Source of the DNA: Cellvibrio sp. KY-YJ-3
Lineage (GTDB): Bacteria > Pseudomonadota > Gammaproteobacteria > Pseudomonadales > Cellvibrionaceae
Reading direction: 5' to 3'
DNA: 64,000 bases
NCBI RefSeq assembly: GCF_008806955.1
Contig: NZ_CP031727.1
Coordinates: forward strand, 2,556,001-2,620,000
Below the pieces are notes generated by a model, which saw nothing but the letters and a program-made list of their open reading frames with translations, made no database searches and was not told the origin of the DNA. Made by a program: the position numbers and the translations under genes. Positions 44,701 through 53,309 of the stretch are shown here, piece after piece (the first letter of the stretch is position 1; every line of letters starts with the position of its first letter).

Positions 44701-46958
44701 TTTACACACCGGTAAGCCTGCGTCAGTTGTTGAGCCTCAACGCCTCGGCGACCCAAGAGCAGGTGGATGCGATTCTCAACAGCATGGCCAGTGATGGGGT
44801 GAGTGGTAATACCTGTTGCACCACCAATCCGGAAGGCTTGAACGTCAACAATGTATTGCTCTTGCCACCGGGTCGTCATGAAGTGAGCTGGAGTGCGACC
44901 AACGGAGCCGATGTCACGGGTACCGCTACGCAAGTGGTCGATATCCGTCCGCTGGTATCCCTGAGCAAGTCACAAATCGCCATCCGTGGCAGTGCGGTGG
45001 AATTCCGTGTGCTGCTCAATGGCAAAGCGCCGGAATACCCTGTCGCGATACCCTACGTGATCGACGCGGCTACTACCGCAGGCACTACCGAACACAATCT
45101 GGTCAATGGCCTAGCCAACTTCACCGAAGCAGGGCAGCTGGAAGTGATAGTGCCAGTGCAACTGGCTACCCTCAGTGGCTTGAGCGACAGTGAACTGGTG
45201 GTACGTTTGGATGGCGATATCAATGCCGGTGTCGCCAACAGCCACACCATCCGTATCCGCGAAGGCAATATCGCCCCGATGGTGAGCCTGCAGTTGACGC
45301 AAGGGGGTGTAAACACCATCCAGATTACCCCTGCCGGCGGCCCGGTCACCCTGACCGCCACCGTCACCGACCTGAACCCCGGCGATACCCACAGCTACAA
45401 CTGGTCAGCCAGTGACACAGCGCTGGGCGATACCGACGGCAACCCGGTCAACAACACCCTGGTGTTCGACCCGAGCAACTTGAGCGGTCGTCATCAGGCA
45501 CAAGTGACCGTCACCGACACGGGTGGTGCCACTGCCAACGTACAGCTCTACTTCCGTGTCGTACCGAGCCTGCCAGTGCTAGTACCGGATGCCGACACCG
45601 ACGGCGATGGTGTTACTGACACCAACGAAGGCTTTGGCGACACCAACGGCAACGGTATCCCCGACTATCTGGACAACATGCCCACCAGCAACATCCTGCC
45701 GCAGCAGGGCGCGATCACGAACGCCTACCTGATCGAATGTGATCCCGGTGTGCGGTGTGGCCTCGGCCAATTTGCGTTGGTCGGCGAGTCTGGCGGTGTG
45801 CAAATCCTTAACGAAGAGCTGGGCACTACCGGTGAATTGATCATCGACCCCACCTTTGAACCGGTGGGAGGCATCTTTGACTTCGTGATCAACGACCTGC
45901 CAACCCTGGGTCAAAGTGTGCGCATAGTGATCCCGCAAGTAGCGCCGATTCCCGCCAATGCGGTCTATCGCAAATACCAGGATGGCCGTTGGGTCAACTT
46001 CATCAGCAATGCCAACAACAGCATCTTCTCCGCCCCCGGCAACCCCGGTTACTGCCCGCCACCGGGCAACCCGGATTGGACACCCGGCCTGACCGCCGGC
46101 AACCTCTGCGTCCAGCTGACCATTGAAGACGGAGGGCCGAACGACGATGACGGCTTGATCAACGCCGCGATTGTGGACCCGGGCGCCGTGAGTGTTGCAC
46201 TGCCGGTGGAACCACCCCCTCCGCCACCGCCAGCGCCGGATGTAAACCTCAAATCCAAAGGCGGTGGTGCGATAGATGGACTCTGGCTCTTGTTATTAGG
46301 AGGCGTATTGATGATGAAATGGATCACGGGAACAAACCGCCGGGGCTTGATCGCCCTGGCCCTGATTGCCACCTCGGCCTCCAGCCAGGCGCTGACCGAC
46401 GGCAAAGCCTATGTGCGGGTAGATGTTTACAAAGTAGAAGGCGACCAACGCGAAGCGACGTTCACTCAAGCCCTGAGCGCCGCCGGTCACGAGTTCACGG
46501 TTGATAAGTACGACATCGACCGTCGCGGCTACCAAATCGCCTTTGGCTACCAATGGCACGACTACACCTACAGCGAACTGGGCTATCTGGAACTGGGCGA
46601 TGTAACAGTGGATATGACCCTCGACGGCGACACCGACCTGACGGCATTCAAACGCGACTTCGCGAATGCCTACCCGGTCAGCGCCAGCGGCTGGACAGCA
46701 GTGCAGGGGTTAACGCTGCTGCGCAACCAGCCGGTGAATATCTCATTGGAAGCGGGCGCCTATTTCTGGCAGGACGAAAAAGAGACCAACCAGCAACCCA
46801 TCACCCTGCAAAGTGACAGTGGTGTTGCACCGCTGGCGGGTATTCGGTTGGATTTAGGGCTGACCAAAAACCTGTCCTACGGGTTGAGTGTAAGACGTAT
46901 TTATCTGGCGGATCAGGTAGTGGATATGTATTCGTTATCGGGGCGTTTGCGGTTTTAG
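38775..46958 (+). CDS. Giant DUF4347 surface protein with FN3, cadherin-like repeats and a fused barrel domain
   Basis: One open frame of 2727 residues. The N-terminal signal peptide (about 1-20, AYA) is followed by a DUF4347 domain (about 70-235) with a His129-Cys172 pair (IISHAEAG, FYGCDLA). Next come an unrecognised segment (240-410), three 120-residue repeats (about 413-770, TSATYNTTSG type), alternating FN3 and Ig-like modules (about 780-1400), six cadherin-like domains of 93 residues (about 1404-1955), a linker, a calcium-binding DxDxDG region (about 2272-2303), a choice-of-anchor U-like domain (about 2310-2490), a Gly-rich plus hydrophobic tail (2496-2512) and a final beta-barrel-like domain (about 2540-2727). 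Surface exposure and adhesion are likely. The last segment may be a separate product (next entry). Cotranslated with the sulfotransferase upstream. Confidence 0.85.
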   Translation: MRNLLFSGLSSLLLPMGAYAGPTAGASYQRTYLSASINASTADLSHASVLPRDLVDLSGDQLDIQVAHAVRELVIVDDGVAETDKAVLRRALKPGVEMVHISSAAAGLPQLIAALEGHKNLAAIHIISHAEAGAILLGNSRITAENIQREVQAFAALNGAVREGGDLLFYGCDLAANKAGEELLDIISNKTGLDVAASNNLTGNSELQGDWDLEVKRGNVEAALAFSEKSLKDFSNVLVASSGTKDFTSGWTDNNSSLTSTDFIVTGFDSGGSPISDLSFVIPGYANAAYLQTGYDSSTTGTYFQVAVDGTNTGSFELTGLIAGEAPALGGNFTNVHIVGIKPDNSTITSGELDGTGGTSDTFTFGAGQLTNFSGVQLKAFKLVFDTTSGSSTKPFFEFRSFSITGALAPSPTITSATYNTTSGALVVTGTNFTATGGATNDVDASDFTLTGEGGSTYTLTDTDDVEISSATSFTLTLSATDRAAANLIINKTGTSSTGATTYNLAGAAGFIAASGATADLTGNGITATVAAPTVTSATYDASTGALVVTGTNLKKLNGADNEIIANKFTLRGEGGTTYTLTDTANVEISSGTSFTLSLSATDKAGANLILNKNGTLSTDISTYNLAAAEDWNAGADAAVTIADTTGNGVTVSNVAVPTITSSTYDVSTGALVVTGTGLLKSQGATNDIVANKFTFTGQGAATYALTDTANVEVTSGTSFTLTLSATDRNAVGALLNKNGTSANDATTYNLAAAEDWNAGADSAVVTADLTGNGITTSNAFTAPNAPTIGTATAGDAQVSVTFTAPGSNGGSAITTYTATASPGGAFGTCAGPAACTATVTGLSNGTAYTFTVTATNAIGTSVASGASNSATPKGNQTITFANPGTQNFGTTPTLTATADSATGTDNLTVTFSSSTTGVCTITSGGALTFVTAGSCTIDADQAGDSATNSAPTVSRTFTVNAIVPDAPTIGTATAGDTQADVTFTAPVNTGGAAITGYTVTSNPGGFTGTGAGSPITVSSLTNGVSYTFTVTATNSAGTGAASGASNSITPASPQTITFANPGTQNFGTSPTLSATSTSSLTVSFTSSTTGVCTVSGTTLTFLSAGICTINADQAGDSSFLAASQVSQSFSVSPVVPGAPTIGTAIAGDTQASVAFVAPVNIGGSAITGYTVTVNPADVAPVMGASSPIVVTGLTNGQAYTFTVTADNVAGTGPASSASNSITPKSIQTVTFANPGPRNFGTTPTLIATTDATGLTPTFTSSTPGVCTITSGGTLTFVTVGTCTINADQAGDASYLAAPQVTNSFTVNAVVPGAPVIGSVTAGDTQASVSFSAPAFTGGAAVTGYTVTANPGGATATGAGSPITFTGLTNGTSYTFTVTATNSVGTGSASAASAAVTPNGPPSINGTPALTVNEDSAYSFVPSATDTMGDTLTFSIANKPAWAAFDTTTGALTGTPINADVGTTSAIVISVSDGSLSSSLAAFDLTVVNINDAPLISGTPTTSVDQDVAYSFTPTASDVDVGDVLTYSITNKPTWAAFDTATGALTGTPTNVDVGTTTGIVITVSDGTLSASLAAFDLTVTNVNEAPVISGTPTTSVDQDIAYSFTPTASDVDVGDVLTYSITNQPTWAAFDTATGALTGTPTNTDVGTTTGIVITVSDGTLSASLAAFDLTVTNVNEAPVISGTPLVSVDQDVAYSFIPTASDVDVGDVLTYSITNKPTWAAFDTATGALTGTPTNTDVGTTTGIVITVSDGTLSASLAAFDLTVTNVNEAPVISGTPLVSVDQDVAYSFTPTASDVDVGDVLTYSITNQPTWAAFDTATGALTGTPTNTDVGTTTGIVITVSDGTLSASLAAFDLTVTNVNEAPVISGTPLVSVDQDVAYSFTPTASDVDVGDVLTYSITNKPTWAAFDTATGALTGTPTNTDVGTTTGIVITVSDSVLSASLPAFNLEVIETIDPLQPVVTAPEDIAINATGLYTPVSLRQLLSLNASATQEQVDAILNSMASDGVSGNTCCTTNPEGLNVNNVLLLPPGRHEVSWSATNGADVTGTATQVVDIRPLVSLSKSQIAIRGSAVEFRVLLNGKAPEYPVAIPYVIDAATTAGTTEHNLVNGLANFTEAGQLEVIVPVQLATLSGLSDSELVVRLDGDINAGVANSHTIRIREGNIAPMVSLQLTQGGVNTIQITPAGGPVTLTATVTDLNPGDTHSYNWSASDTALGDTDGNPVNNTLVFDPSNLSGRHQAQVTVTDTGGATANVQLYFRVVPSLPVLVPDADTDGDGVTDTNEGFGDTNGNGIPDYLDNMPTSNILPQQGAITNAYLIECDPGVRCGLGQFALVGESGGVQILNEELGTTGELIIDPTFEPVGGIFDFVINDLPTLGQSVRIVIPQVAPIPANAVYRKYQDGRWVNFISNANNSIFSAPGNPGYCPPPGNPDWTPGLTAGNLCVQLTIEDGGPNDDDGLINAAIVDPGAVSVALPVEPPPPPPPAPDVNLKSKGGGAIDGLWLLLLGGVLMMKWITGTNRRGLIALALIATSASSQALTDGKAYVRVDVYKVEGDQREATFTQALSAAGHEFTVDKYDIDRRGYQIAFGYQWHDYTYSELGYLELGDVTVDMTLDGDTDLTAFKRDFANAYPVSASGWTAVQGLTLLRNQPVNISLEAGAYFWQDEKETNQQPITLQSDSGVAPLAGIRLDLGLTKNLSYGLSVRRIYLADQVVDMYSLSGRLRF
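43260..44654 (+). repeat. Five near-identical 279-bp tandem repeats
   Basis: Units begin at 43260, 43539, 43818, 44097 and 44376, each exactly 279 bases (93 codons), nearly identical at DNA level. They code for cadherin-like domains opening with ISGTP and including YSFTPTASDVDVGDVLTYS. A diverged sixth copy precedes them from about 42984. Such repeats can gain or lose units by recombination without shifting the frame. Confidence 0.92.
46311..46958 (+). CDS. Possible internally started outer-membrane beta-barrel protein
   Basis: In the same frame as the giant protein, a perfect AGGAGG (46298-46303) lies 7 bases before two adjacent ATG codons (46311, 46314). The product would be 215 residues: a basic start (MMKWITGTNRR), a hydrophobic core (GLIALALIATSA) and a signal-peptidase site near SSQA, followed by alternating polar and aromatic strands ending YSLSGRLRF, the C-terminal aromatic typical of outer-membrane barrels. 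This arrangement suggests independent initiation. The same bases also continue the giant frame, so both products, or a fusion, are possible. Confidence 0.55.
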   Translation: MMKWITGTNRRGLIALALIATSASSQALTDGKAYVRVDVYKVEGDQREATFTQALSAAGHEFTVDKYDIDRRGYQIAFGYQWHDYTYSELGYLELGDVTVDMTLDGDTDLTAFKRDFANAYPVSASGWTAVQGLTLLRNQPVNISLEAGAYFWQDEKETNQQPITLQSDSGVAPLAGIRLDLGLTKNLSYGLSVRRIYLADQVVDMYSLSGRLRF

Positions 46959-46981
46959 CTGGTGATAAGCCTGAACTTGCA

Positions 46982-48001
46982 CTAACTATTTCCTTTAAGG
47001 GTCCGCGCCAATTCGATTACCGATAAGGGCGCGGAGCCTTCTGCTTTATTGCTGAGTGTGACAAATACATTCTGCCCACCACTTGCTGTTCCGCTAATTA
47101 CTTTTGCCAGCGCCATGCGTGTTTCTATGTCCGGGTCGATGATCTTGTCGTAAGGCTCATAGGCATCTTTGGCATCTTCATAACCAAATGCGCCATGCAC
47201 CGGGTTTAAATTCCAGCGACAGACAAATGGCCCGGGCCAGAGCGCACGCAAAATGGGAAGTTGCTCGCTAATACGCGGCATTTTTGCATGTAAACCCATG
47301 CAATAAGTCGCGCCGGTATCGCGTAATGCCGCCACAAATTGCGGTGTTAACCACTGCGGGTCGCGCACTTCAACGGCGACAACGCCATCATGGGCAATGC
47401 TTTTTAAATTGGGAATGGATTTTAATAATAGGTGCAAACGGTCTATTAATTTAGGCATCTGTGCGAGCCAGTGAGCGGGCAGGGGGCTGATCTGAAAAAC
47501 CAGTGCACCTAATTTGTGTTGCAGACCTTGTAGTGCCGGCTCCGCAAATAATTGCACAGCATCTGCGGCGTTTAAGAAATTGGCATTGGCGCGCCTGCCG
47601 CGACCGCTTTCATCGCGCACCAACGCATCGGTAACCAAACTTGGGGCTTTCACCACAAAACGAAAATCATTGCCTACTTGTGAGGCATATTGCGCGAACT
47701 GGGCAAGGTTAAGTGGGCGATAAAAACTGCGGTCGATACTGACTGTTCGAAACAGCGGATGCTGGCCATAAGCTGCCAGTCCATAACGCGATAAGTTTGA
47801 TTCGGTGTAATCACCATTCCACACTAGTCCATTCCAGCCGGGATAATTCCAGGATGATGTACCGAGCCGCACCTTCGCGGGCAGCGTATCTGCAAGTGCT
47901 ATCCATTCTGGATCAGGATTCACCGGCGCAATCGCTTTGGTTGACTTTTTGGTCTGTTTTACGGTGGCGATCTCTGAACCATCAAACAGAGGGTTTTGCA
48001 T
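46982..48001 (-). CDS. DUF72 family protein
   Basis: A 339-residue protein of the DUF72 (YecE-like) TIM-barrel-type family of unknown function. Marks include VRLGTSSWNYPGW near residue 45, a DRSFYRPL segment, an AVEVRDPQWL motif and a C-terminal NKAEGSAPLS. The ATG at 48001 is used because the longer frame overlaps cysC. Last gene of a probable antiporter-cysC-DUF72 operon; convergent with the giant gene. Confidence 0.86.
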   Translation of the reverse strand: MQNPLFDGSEIATVKQTKKSTKAIAPVNPDPEWIALADTLPAKVRLGTSSWNYPGWNGLVWNGDYTESNLSRYGLAAYGQHPLFRTVSIDRSFYRPLNLAQFAQYASQVGNDFRFVVKAPSLVTDALVRDESGRGRRANANFLNAADAVQLFAEPALQGLQHKLGALVFQISPLPAHWLAQMPKLIDRLHLLLKSIPNLKSIAHDGVVAVEVRDPQWLTPQFVAALRDTGATYCMGLHAKMPRISEQLPILRALWPGPFVCRWNLNPVHGAFGYEDAKDAYEPYDKIIDPDIETRMALAKVISGTASGGQNVFVTLSNKAEGSAPLSVIELARTLKGNS

Positions 48002-48063
48002 AGATAAATTGCCCAAGTGGAATGACAAGGTGTCACTAAGAAAATCCTTGTCGTTTTTTATGG

Positions 48064-48612
48064 CTACTTGACCGCTAGATAGTGATTGGTTTGTAAATAC
48101 TGAACAATTTGTGCAACGCATTGCTCAGGGTTCATTTGGTCAGTGTGCAGATGAATATCCGCATTAGTTGGCCGATCATAGGCGGAATCTATACCGGTAA
48201 ATTGTGCAATTTTACCTTCACGCACTTTGCGGTATAGCCCTTTAGGGTCGCGCGCCTCACATACACTTAAAGGTGCATCGATAAATACTTCAAGAAAATC
48301 ACCTGGGGCAAAACGCGACCGCAATTCGCGCCGGGTTTTTTCAAACGGGGAAATGGTGGCGCAAATCACCAGCAAACCTGCATCCACCATTAACCGCGCT
48401 ACCTCACCAATGCGGCGTAAGTTTTCAGCGCGGTCTTCTTCGCTAAAGCCCAAATCTTTGCACAGCCCCTGACGAAGCAAATCGCCATCCAGCAAATACG
48501 TATTGCACCCTAATTCGGTTAGTTGGGTTTGTAGCGCTGCAGCAGTAGTGGATTTTCCGGCGCCACTCAAACCGGTAAACCAAAGTACGCAGGGGCGATA
48601 GTGTTTGGCCAT
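48064..48612 (-). CDS. cysC: Adenylylsulfate (APS) kinase CysC
   Basis: Phosphorylates adenylylsulfate to PAPS, the sulfate donor for sulfotransferases and for sulfite formation. The 182-residue product has the P-loop GLSGAGKST (14-22), [20 protein letters not shown] and [18 protein letters not shown], all CysC signatures. It is a free-standing gene with no cysD or cysN beside it. The two sulfotransferase genes lie about 10-13 kb upstream, so it may supply their PAPS. It is 26 bases after the antiporter gene. Confidence 0.95.
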   Translation of the reverse strand: MAKHYRPCVLWFTGLSGAGKSTTAAALQTQLTELGCNTYLLDGDLLRQGLCKDLGFSEEDRAENLRRIGEVARLMVDAGLLVICATISPFEKTRRELRSRFAPGDFLEVFIDAPLSVCEARDPKGLYRKVREGKIAQFTGIDSAYDRPTNADIHLHTDQMNPEQCVAQIVQYLQTNHYLAVK

Positions 48613-48638
48613 AGTTTCATATATCCCTTTCTTTTTAA

Positions 48639-50255
48639 TTAAACGGTAACTGGATCTACAGCAGTGTTCGCCGGTGGCATGGACAATAACTCATGCATCG
48701 CGCTGTCTGCGAGTGCTTGGCCTGCGCCATCGTAAACGTAAAAAATGGCGTTGGCTCCCAGGCTGCGCAGTATTTCTACTTCTTCTTCGTATTGCACTAT
48801 GGCGGCGATTTTGCCCTTGAAGCGGCGGTGTTTTAATTGTTTGAGTGCAAACACATTGCCCTGATGGTATGGCATGGCTAATACGATTAACTGGATCTGA
48901 TCAGTATTCACCAGCTTGTCCCAAAAATCCGAGTCAGATGCATCGCCTTCAGCAAGGCACATATCGGCCACTTTGTGCAGGTGTTCAATGCGCAATGGAT
49001 TATTGTCCACGCCCAGCACTCGCAGGTTGTATTTCTCCTGCAGCCGCTGGTAAGCCCCGCGGCCAATACGGCCCATACCAAACACAATCGCCTGGGCATC
49101 GCCCAAATACAGTGGGCGATCCTGCGGGCGCAGTTTTTCTGCTGGCAGGTCGGGGCGCTTGGCAACAAAGTACTGATACAGGCGCTCGCTGTAGGCATTG
49201 GCGATGGCCGAAAACACAAAACTCAGTGATACCGCAAGGGCAATAATCACCAGCCAATCTATGGCTAACCAACCGGCAGTAACGGCGAGGCTGGCCACAA
49301 TCAAACTGAACTCCGAGTAATTACCCAATCCAAGGCTAGTGAGAAAGCTGGTGCGCAACCGCAGGCGAAAGCGCGGCAGTAACAGCATAAATAACACGAC
49401 TTGTAGCGGTAGCAACAATTGCAACGCAAAGGCCCAGGCAAGGTGATCCCAGCTTGGGTCTGCCATCAGGCCGATGCTGAGAAAAAACGCCACCAGAAAC
49501 AGCTCTTTGATATTAAAGAGGGATTTAGCCAAACCCGGTGCTGCCCGATGGGTAGAGAGCAGCATGCCTATCAGTAGCGCACCCAAATCACCTTTTACTC
49601 CCAGCGCCTCAAACAGCGCATAGCCAATCACTAGCGATAATAAAAAGCCAAACAACACCTGCATTTCGCCATGCCCCAGGCGATCCAGCAGGCGGCGTAA
49701 GATCGGTGCCAGTGGAATCAAACCAAGCAGTAAAAATGCCCACACACTGGGAATTTTGCCGGTAGAGGCGCTTAAAAAAATCACCGCGAAAATATCTTGC
49801 ATCACCAATACACCAATGGCGATACGGCCATAAATGGATTGGCTTTCGCTGCGCTCCTCCAGCATTTTCACTACAAATACGGTACTGGAGAAGGACAGTG
49901 CAAACCCAATCAGTACAAAACTGCTCCACTCCATATTGCTGAGGAGTGCGGTTAAACCCAGCATTTTTAGCGTCATAAAAAGTAGCGCAATACCTGCGGT
50001 GGTGAGCAGCATATGCAGGGTGGCACCACCCCATATTTCGGCCTTCAACAGCGAGCGGACATCCAGTTTTAACCCGATAGTAAACAGCAGCAGGGTGACT
50101 CCCAAATCAGCGATGAATTGAATGTTGTCATTCAATTCATAGCCCATGAAATTCAGCGCAAAACCGGCCACTAAAAAGCCGGTTAATGGCGGCAATCGCA
50201 AAAACGACGCTGCCAAGCCGCCGGCAAAAGCGACCAAAATAATAATGGGTTCCAT
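48639..50255 (-). CDS. Kef-type monovalent cation/proton antiporter (CPA2)
   Basis: A 538-residue inner-membrane protein with about 12 helices (residues 1-370) and a C-terminal TrkA-N/RCK domain whose nucleotide loop reads [12 protein letters not shown]. The order and length fit KefB/KefC/YbaL-type potassium or sodium antiporters. The glutathione-gating residues cannot be judged without an alignment. First gene of a minus-strand operon with cysC and DUF72. Confidence 0.88.
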   Translation of the reverse strand: MEPIIILVAFAGGLAASFLRLPPLTGFLVAGFALNFMGYELNDNIQFIADLGVTLLLFTIGLKLDVRSLLKAEIWGGATLHMLLTTAGIALLFMTLKMLGLTALLSNMEWSSFVLIGFALSFSSTVFVVKMLEERSESQSIYGRIAIGVLVMQDIFAVIFLSASTGKIPSVWAFLLLGLIPLAPILRRLLDRLGHGEMQVLFGFLLSLVIGYALFEALGVKGDLGALLIGMLLSTHRAAPGLAKSLFNIKELFLVAFFLSIGLMADPSWDHLAWAFALQLLLPLQVVLFMLLLPRFRLRLRTSFLTSLGLGNYSEFSLIVASLAVTAGWLAIDWLVIIALAVSLSFVFSAIANAYSERLYQYFVAKRPDLPAEKLRPQDRPLYLGDAQAIVFGMGRIGRGAYQRLQEKYNLRVLGVDNNPLRIEHLHKVADMCLAEGDASDSDFWDKLVNTDQIQLIVLAMPYHQGNVFALKQLKHRRFKGKIAAIVQYEEEVEILRSLGANAIFYVYDGAGQALADSAMHELLSMPPANTAVDPVTV

Positions 50256-50376
50256 AGGGAGTCTACTGCTTTGATATCGAAGAGGTTTTCAGAGTAACAA
50301 ATTTACAATAGGCTCGCCAAACTCACCAAGCTGCACTCGGCTTTGTTACTCCATACTCACGCGCAGGAGATTCGCT

Positions 50377-51174
50377 ATGAGTTACCCCATGTATTTAGTT
50401 GATGCCTTTGTCGACCAACCCTTTAGCGGCAACCCCGCTGGCGTTTGTATTGTGGATCAAGAGCCGCCCGCCGGTTGGATGCAAAATGTCGCACTGGAAA
50501 TGAATCAGGCGGAAACGGCATTTGTACATAAGCGTGCCGATGGCAGTTGGGACCTGCGCTGGTTTACGCCGCAGGTAGAGGTAAGCCTGTGTGGCCATGC
50601 AACGCTCGCTGCCGCCCATGCGTTATGGCTGCACGCCGGAGAAACCGTCGCGACCTTGGAATTCCACACCCTCAGTGGCCGCCTCGCGGCGACAAGAATT
50701 GGCGATGAAATCCAACTCGATTTCCCGTACGACTTCCCGCAGTTCATCGCCGAGGTTCCTCCCGTGCTGTTGCAATTATTAGGTGGTCAACCGCAGTGGT
50801 TTGGGCAGGGGCGTGACGATCTTATCGCCGTGGTGGATTCCGCCGACGCTGTCCGTAATTTTGTACCCAATGCGGAGCAGATTGCCTCGTTTACCTCGCG
50901 CGGATTAATCCTCACCGCTCCGGGTGATGCAGGTTCAGGGTTGGATATGGTCTCGCGCTTTTTTGCACCCAAGGTCGGCATTAACGAAGATCCCGTCACT
51001 GGTTCTGCACATTGCTTACTCGCTTGTTACTGGGGGCATCGCCTCGGGAAAACCCATCTGCGCGCGCAACAAGCATCGCCGCGTGGCGGATTGTTAACTC
51101 TCGATTGGCAAGGCGAGCGCATTCTGTTGCGCGGCAAAGCGCGCACTATGCTCAGCGGAGAATTTCAGGGCTAA
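50377..51174 (+). CDS. PhzF family isomerase
   Basis: A 265-residue protein of the PhzF/diaminopimelate-epimerase fold, in which two similar halves form an isomerase. It begins PMYLVDAFVDQPFSGNPAGV; the acid Glu46 is in NQAETAFV, and SLCGHATLAAAHAL and GINEDPVTGSAHC follow. The family includes PhzF (phenazine synthesis) and many enzymes of unknown substrate; no phenazine genes are near. AGGAG precedes the ATG. Confidence 0.92.
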   Translation: MSYPMYLVDAFVDQPFSGNPAGVCIVDQEPPAGWMQNVALEMNQAETAFVHKRADGSWDLRWFTPQVEVSLCGHATLAAAHALWLHAGETVATLEFHTLSGRLAATRIGDEIQLDFPYDFPQFIAEVPPVLLQLLGGQPQWFGQGRDDLIAVVDSADAVRNFVPNAEQIASFTSRGLILTAPGDAGSGLDMVSRFFAPKVGINEDPVTGSAHCLLACYWGHRLGKTHLRAQQASPRGGLLTLDWQGERILLRGKARTMLSGEFQG

Positions 51175-51321
51175 TACGCGCTGCTTTTTCCAGATCAACT
51201 ATCATAAACAAGATAAGTGGGTTGCTATCGCCAATAGTAAGGGTGCTGGGCATCTATCTTGCTAGCAATTTGGCAAGGGCTAACGAAGGCTCGTTACGCT
51301 TTGAAATAATTGGAGTTTTAT

Positions 51322-53244
51322 ATGTCGATTGCTAAAAAATTTATGTATGCCCTGACCGCCATTTTGCTGTTGGGTGTGGTGTCTGCTGTTCTTCTGGTAT
51401 ATCACCATCAGCGCGAGTTGGCTCAACAGCGTGCCGTCAATGAGAGCAACAGCATTAGCCGCGAAGCGATACGTCTGCTCAGTGTTACCAACAACATAAT
51501 GATGGAGCGTGTAAAAAGTAGCATGCAGCTGTTGCGTGAATACGGTAGTGAGCTGGGTGAACCACAGCTGGGTGAACGGGTAGTCGTTAATGAACGTGAA
51601 ACGAATAATCTTTTGCTCGGCGACACGGCTATTGCCAATCAGTTTGATCTGGTGGATAGAACCACCAAAATTATGGGCGGAACAGCCACAATATTTGCGC
51701 GCGACAATAATGAGTACGTAAGAATTTCCACCAATGTAATGACACCAACCGGACGCGCCGTTGGCACTATCCTGGCTCCGCAAGGGGCGGCCATCAAAAA
51801 TATTCAGCAGGGCACTGCGTTTTATGGTGTGGTTGATATTCTCGGCAGCCCATACCTTACCGGTTATGAACCTATCACTAACCAGAGCGGCGATATTATT
51901 GGTGTTTGGTATGTGGGCTACAAAGCGGACTTGAATGATTTATTTTCAGCTATTGCGTCCAGTCGCGTATTGGAAGAGGGGTTTGTGGTCATTCGCGATA
52001 ATACCGGCGCGACACGAGTCCATTCAGACAATCTATCCAAAGACGCTATCGACAAAATCCTTGCCGATCCCGGTACCGATTGGCATCTGCAAACTACCCG
52101 TTTTGATGCCTGGGGCTATGAAATTATTACGGTCTATTCCACTCAGGAAATTCAAGCCATGGTGCGTAAAGTTTCCTACCTCTTGACTGCGTTGATTATT
52201 GCAATTGGCTTGGTGTTTTTGGTTATCGTTTATTTGCTTATTCAAAAAGTTGTCGTAACGCCGCTACGCCAAACCACTAAACGGCTACACGATATTGTCG
52301 ACGGCGAAGGCGATCTGACCCTGCGTTTTAATGTAGTGCGCGATGATGAAATCGGCGAGTTGGCCAAAGGGTTTGATTCACTGCTTGATCGGCTGCAAAA
52401 CACAATCAAATCAGTCGCCAGTGCAACCCACCAATTATCGCAAGCGGCGCGGCATTTAAAATCAATCGCGGTGCAATCCACTGAAGCAATTAATACCCAA
52501 GCGCGCGACATAGACGGTATTGCCGCCGCCATACATGAAATGTCCACTACCGCGCAGGAAGTTGCACGCAATGCAGCCAGCGTCGCAACTGCAACACTAA
52601 CGACCAATAAAGATGCCGAGCAGGGCTACAAAGTTTTGTCAGATACCATTGCGTCGACCGAAACCCTGGCAGGAAACATTGATAGCGCCGCAAAAGTCAT
52701 TGCAGAGTTGGCTGATACCAGCAATGAAATTGGCACAGTGCTGAATGTGATTCGCTCAATTGCCGAGCAGACTAATTTACTTGCCTTGAACGCCGCGATT
52801 GAAGCTGCTCGGGCTGGGGAGCAAGGCCGTGGTTTTGCCGTGGTTGCCGATGAAGTGCGCTCATTAGCCAGCCGCACACAAGCCTCTACTGCCGAGGTGG
52901 ATAACATGGTGAAACGTTTTCAAAGCAATTCCGGGCGCGCCATTGAACAAATGCGTTTAGCGGATGAAATGATGCGGTTGAATGTCACTGGTGCGCAAAG
53001 TTCGGGTGAATCCATCAAAGCAGTATTGCGCAGCGTGTCTGATCTAAACGACCTGAACAGTGAAATTTCACACGCCGTAGTGCAGCAAAGCCATGTTGCG
53101 GAAGATATCAATAAAAATATTACCAACATCAATACTGCTGGCGACCAGAGTCAGACACGAGCGCAAGAGACATTGCGCGCATCGGAAGCCCTATCGCAAT
53201 TATCCGAGGACATTCAACAGCAATTGGCAGCTTACAAAGTGTAA
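51322..53244 (+). CDS. Methyl-accepting chemotaxis protein with periplasmic Cache sensor
   Basis: A 640-residue chemoreceptor. An N-terminal helix (about 7-28), a periplasmic double-Cache-type domain (about 30-280, with [20 protein letters not shown]), a second helix (about 286-310), HAMP (about 311-365) and a cytoplasmic signalling domain follow. The hairpin tip is conserved: [19 protein letters not shown] and [13 protein letters not shown]. The ATG at 51322 has GGAG six bases before it; a TTG at 51310 is less likely. The ligand is unknown. No che genes are adjacent. Confidence 0.93.
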   Translation: MSIAKKFMYALTAILLLGVVSAVLLVYHHQRELAQQRAVNESNSISREAIRLLSVTNNIMMERVKSSMQLLREYGSELGEPQLGERVVVNERETNNLLLGDTAIANQFDLVDRTTKIMGGTATIFARDNNEYVRISTNVMTPTGRAVGTILAPQGAAIKNIQQGTAFYGVVDILGSPYLTGYEPITNQSGDIIGVWYVGYKADLNDLFSAIASSRVLEEGFVVIRDNTGATRVHSDNLSKDAIDKILADPGTDWHLQTTRFDAWGYEIITVYSTQEIQAMVRKVSYLLTALIIAIGLVFLVIVYLLIQKVVVTPLRQTTKRLHDIVDGEGDLTLRFNVVRDDEIGELAKGFDSLLDRLQNTIKSVASATHQLSQAARHLKSIAVQSTEAINTQARDIDGIAAAIHEMSTTAQEVARNAASVATATLTTNKDAEQGYKVLSDTIASTETLAGNIDSAAKVIAELADTSNEIGTVLNVIRSIAEQTNLLALNAAIEAARAGEQGRGFAVVADEVRSLASRTQASTAEVDNMVKRFQSNSGRAIEQMRLADEMMRLNVTGAQSSGESIKAVLRSVSDLNDLNSEISHAVVQQSHVAEDINKNITNINTAGDQSQTRAQETLRASEALSQLSEDIQQQLAAYKV

Positions 53245-53309
53245 GCTGCGGCGTGGATTTTGTGATGTAAGAGTCCAAAGCAAGTATTGCTTTGACTCTG
53301 ATTAGGCTT

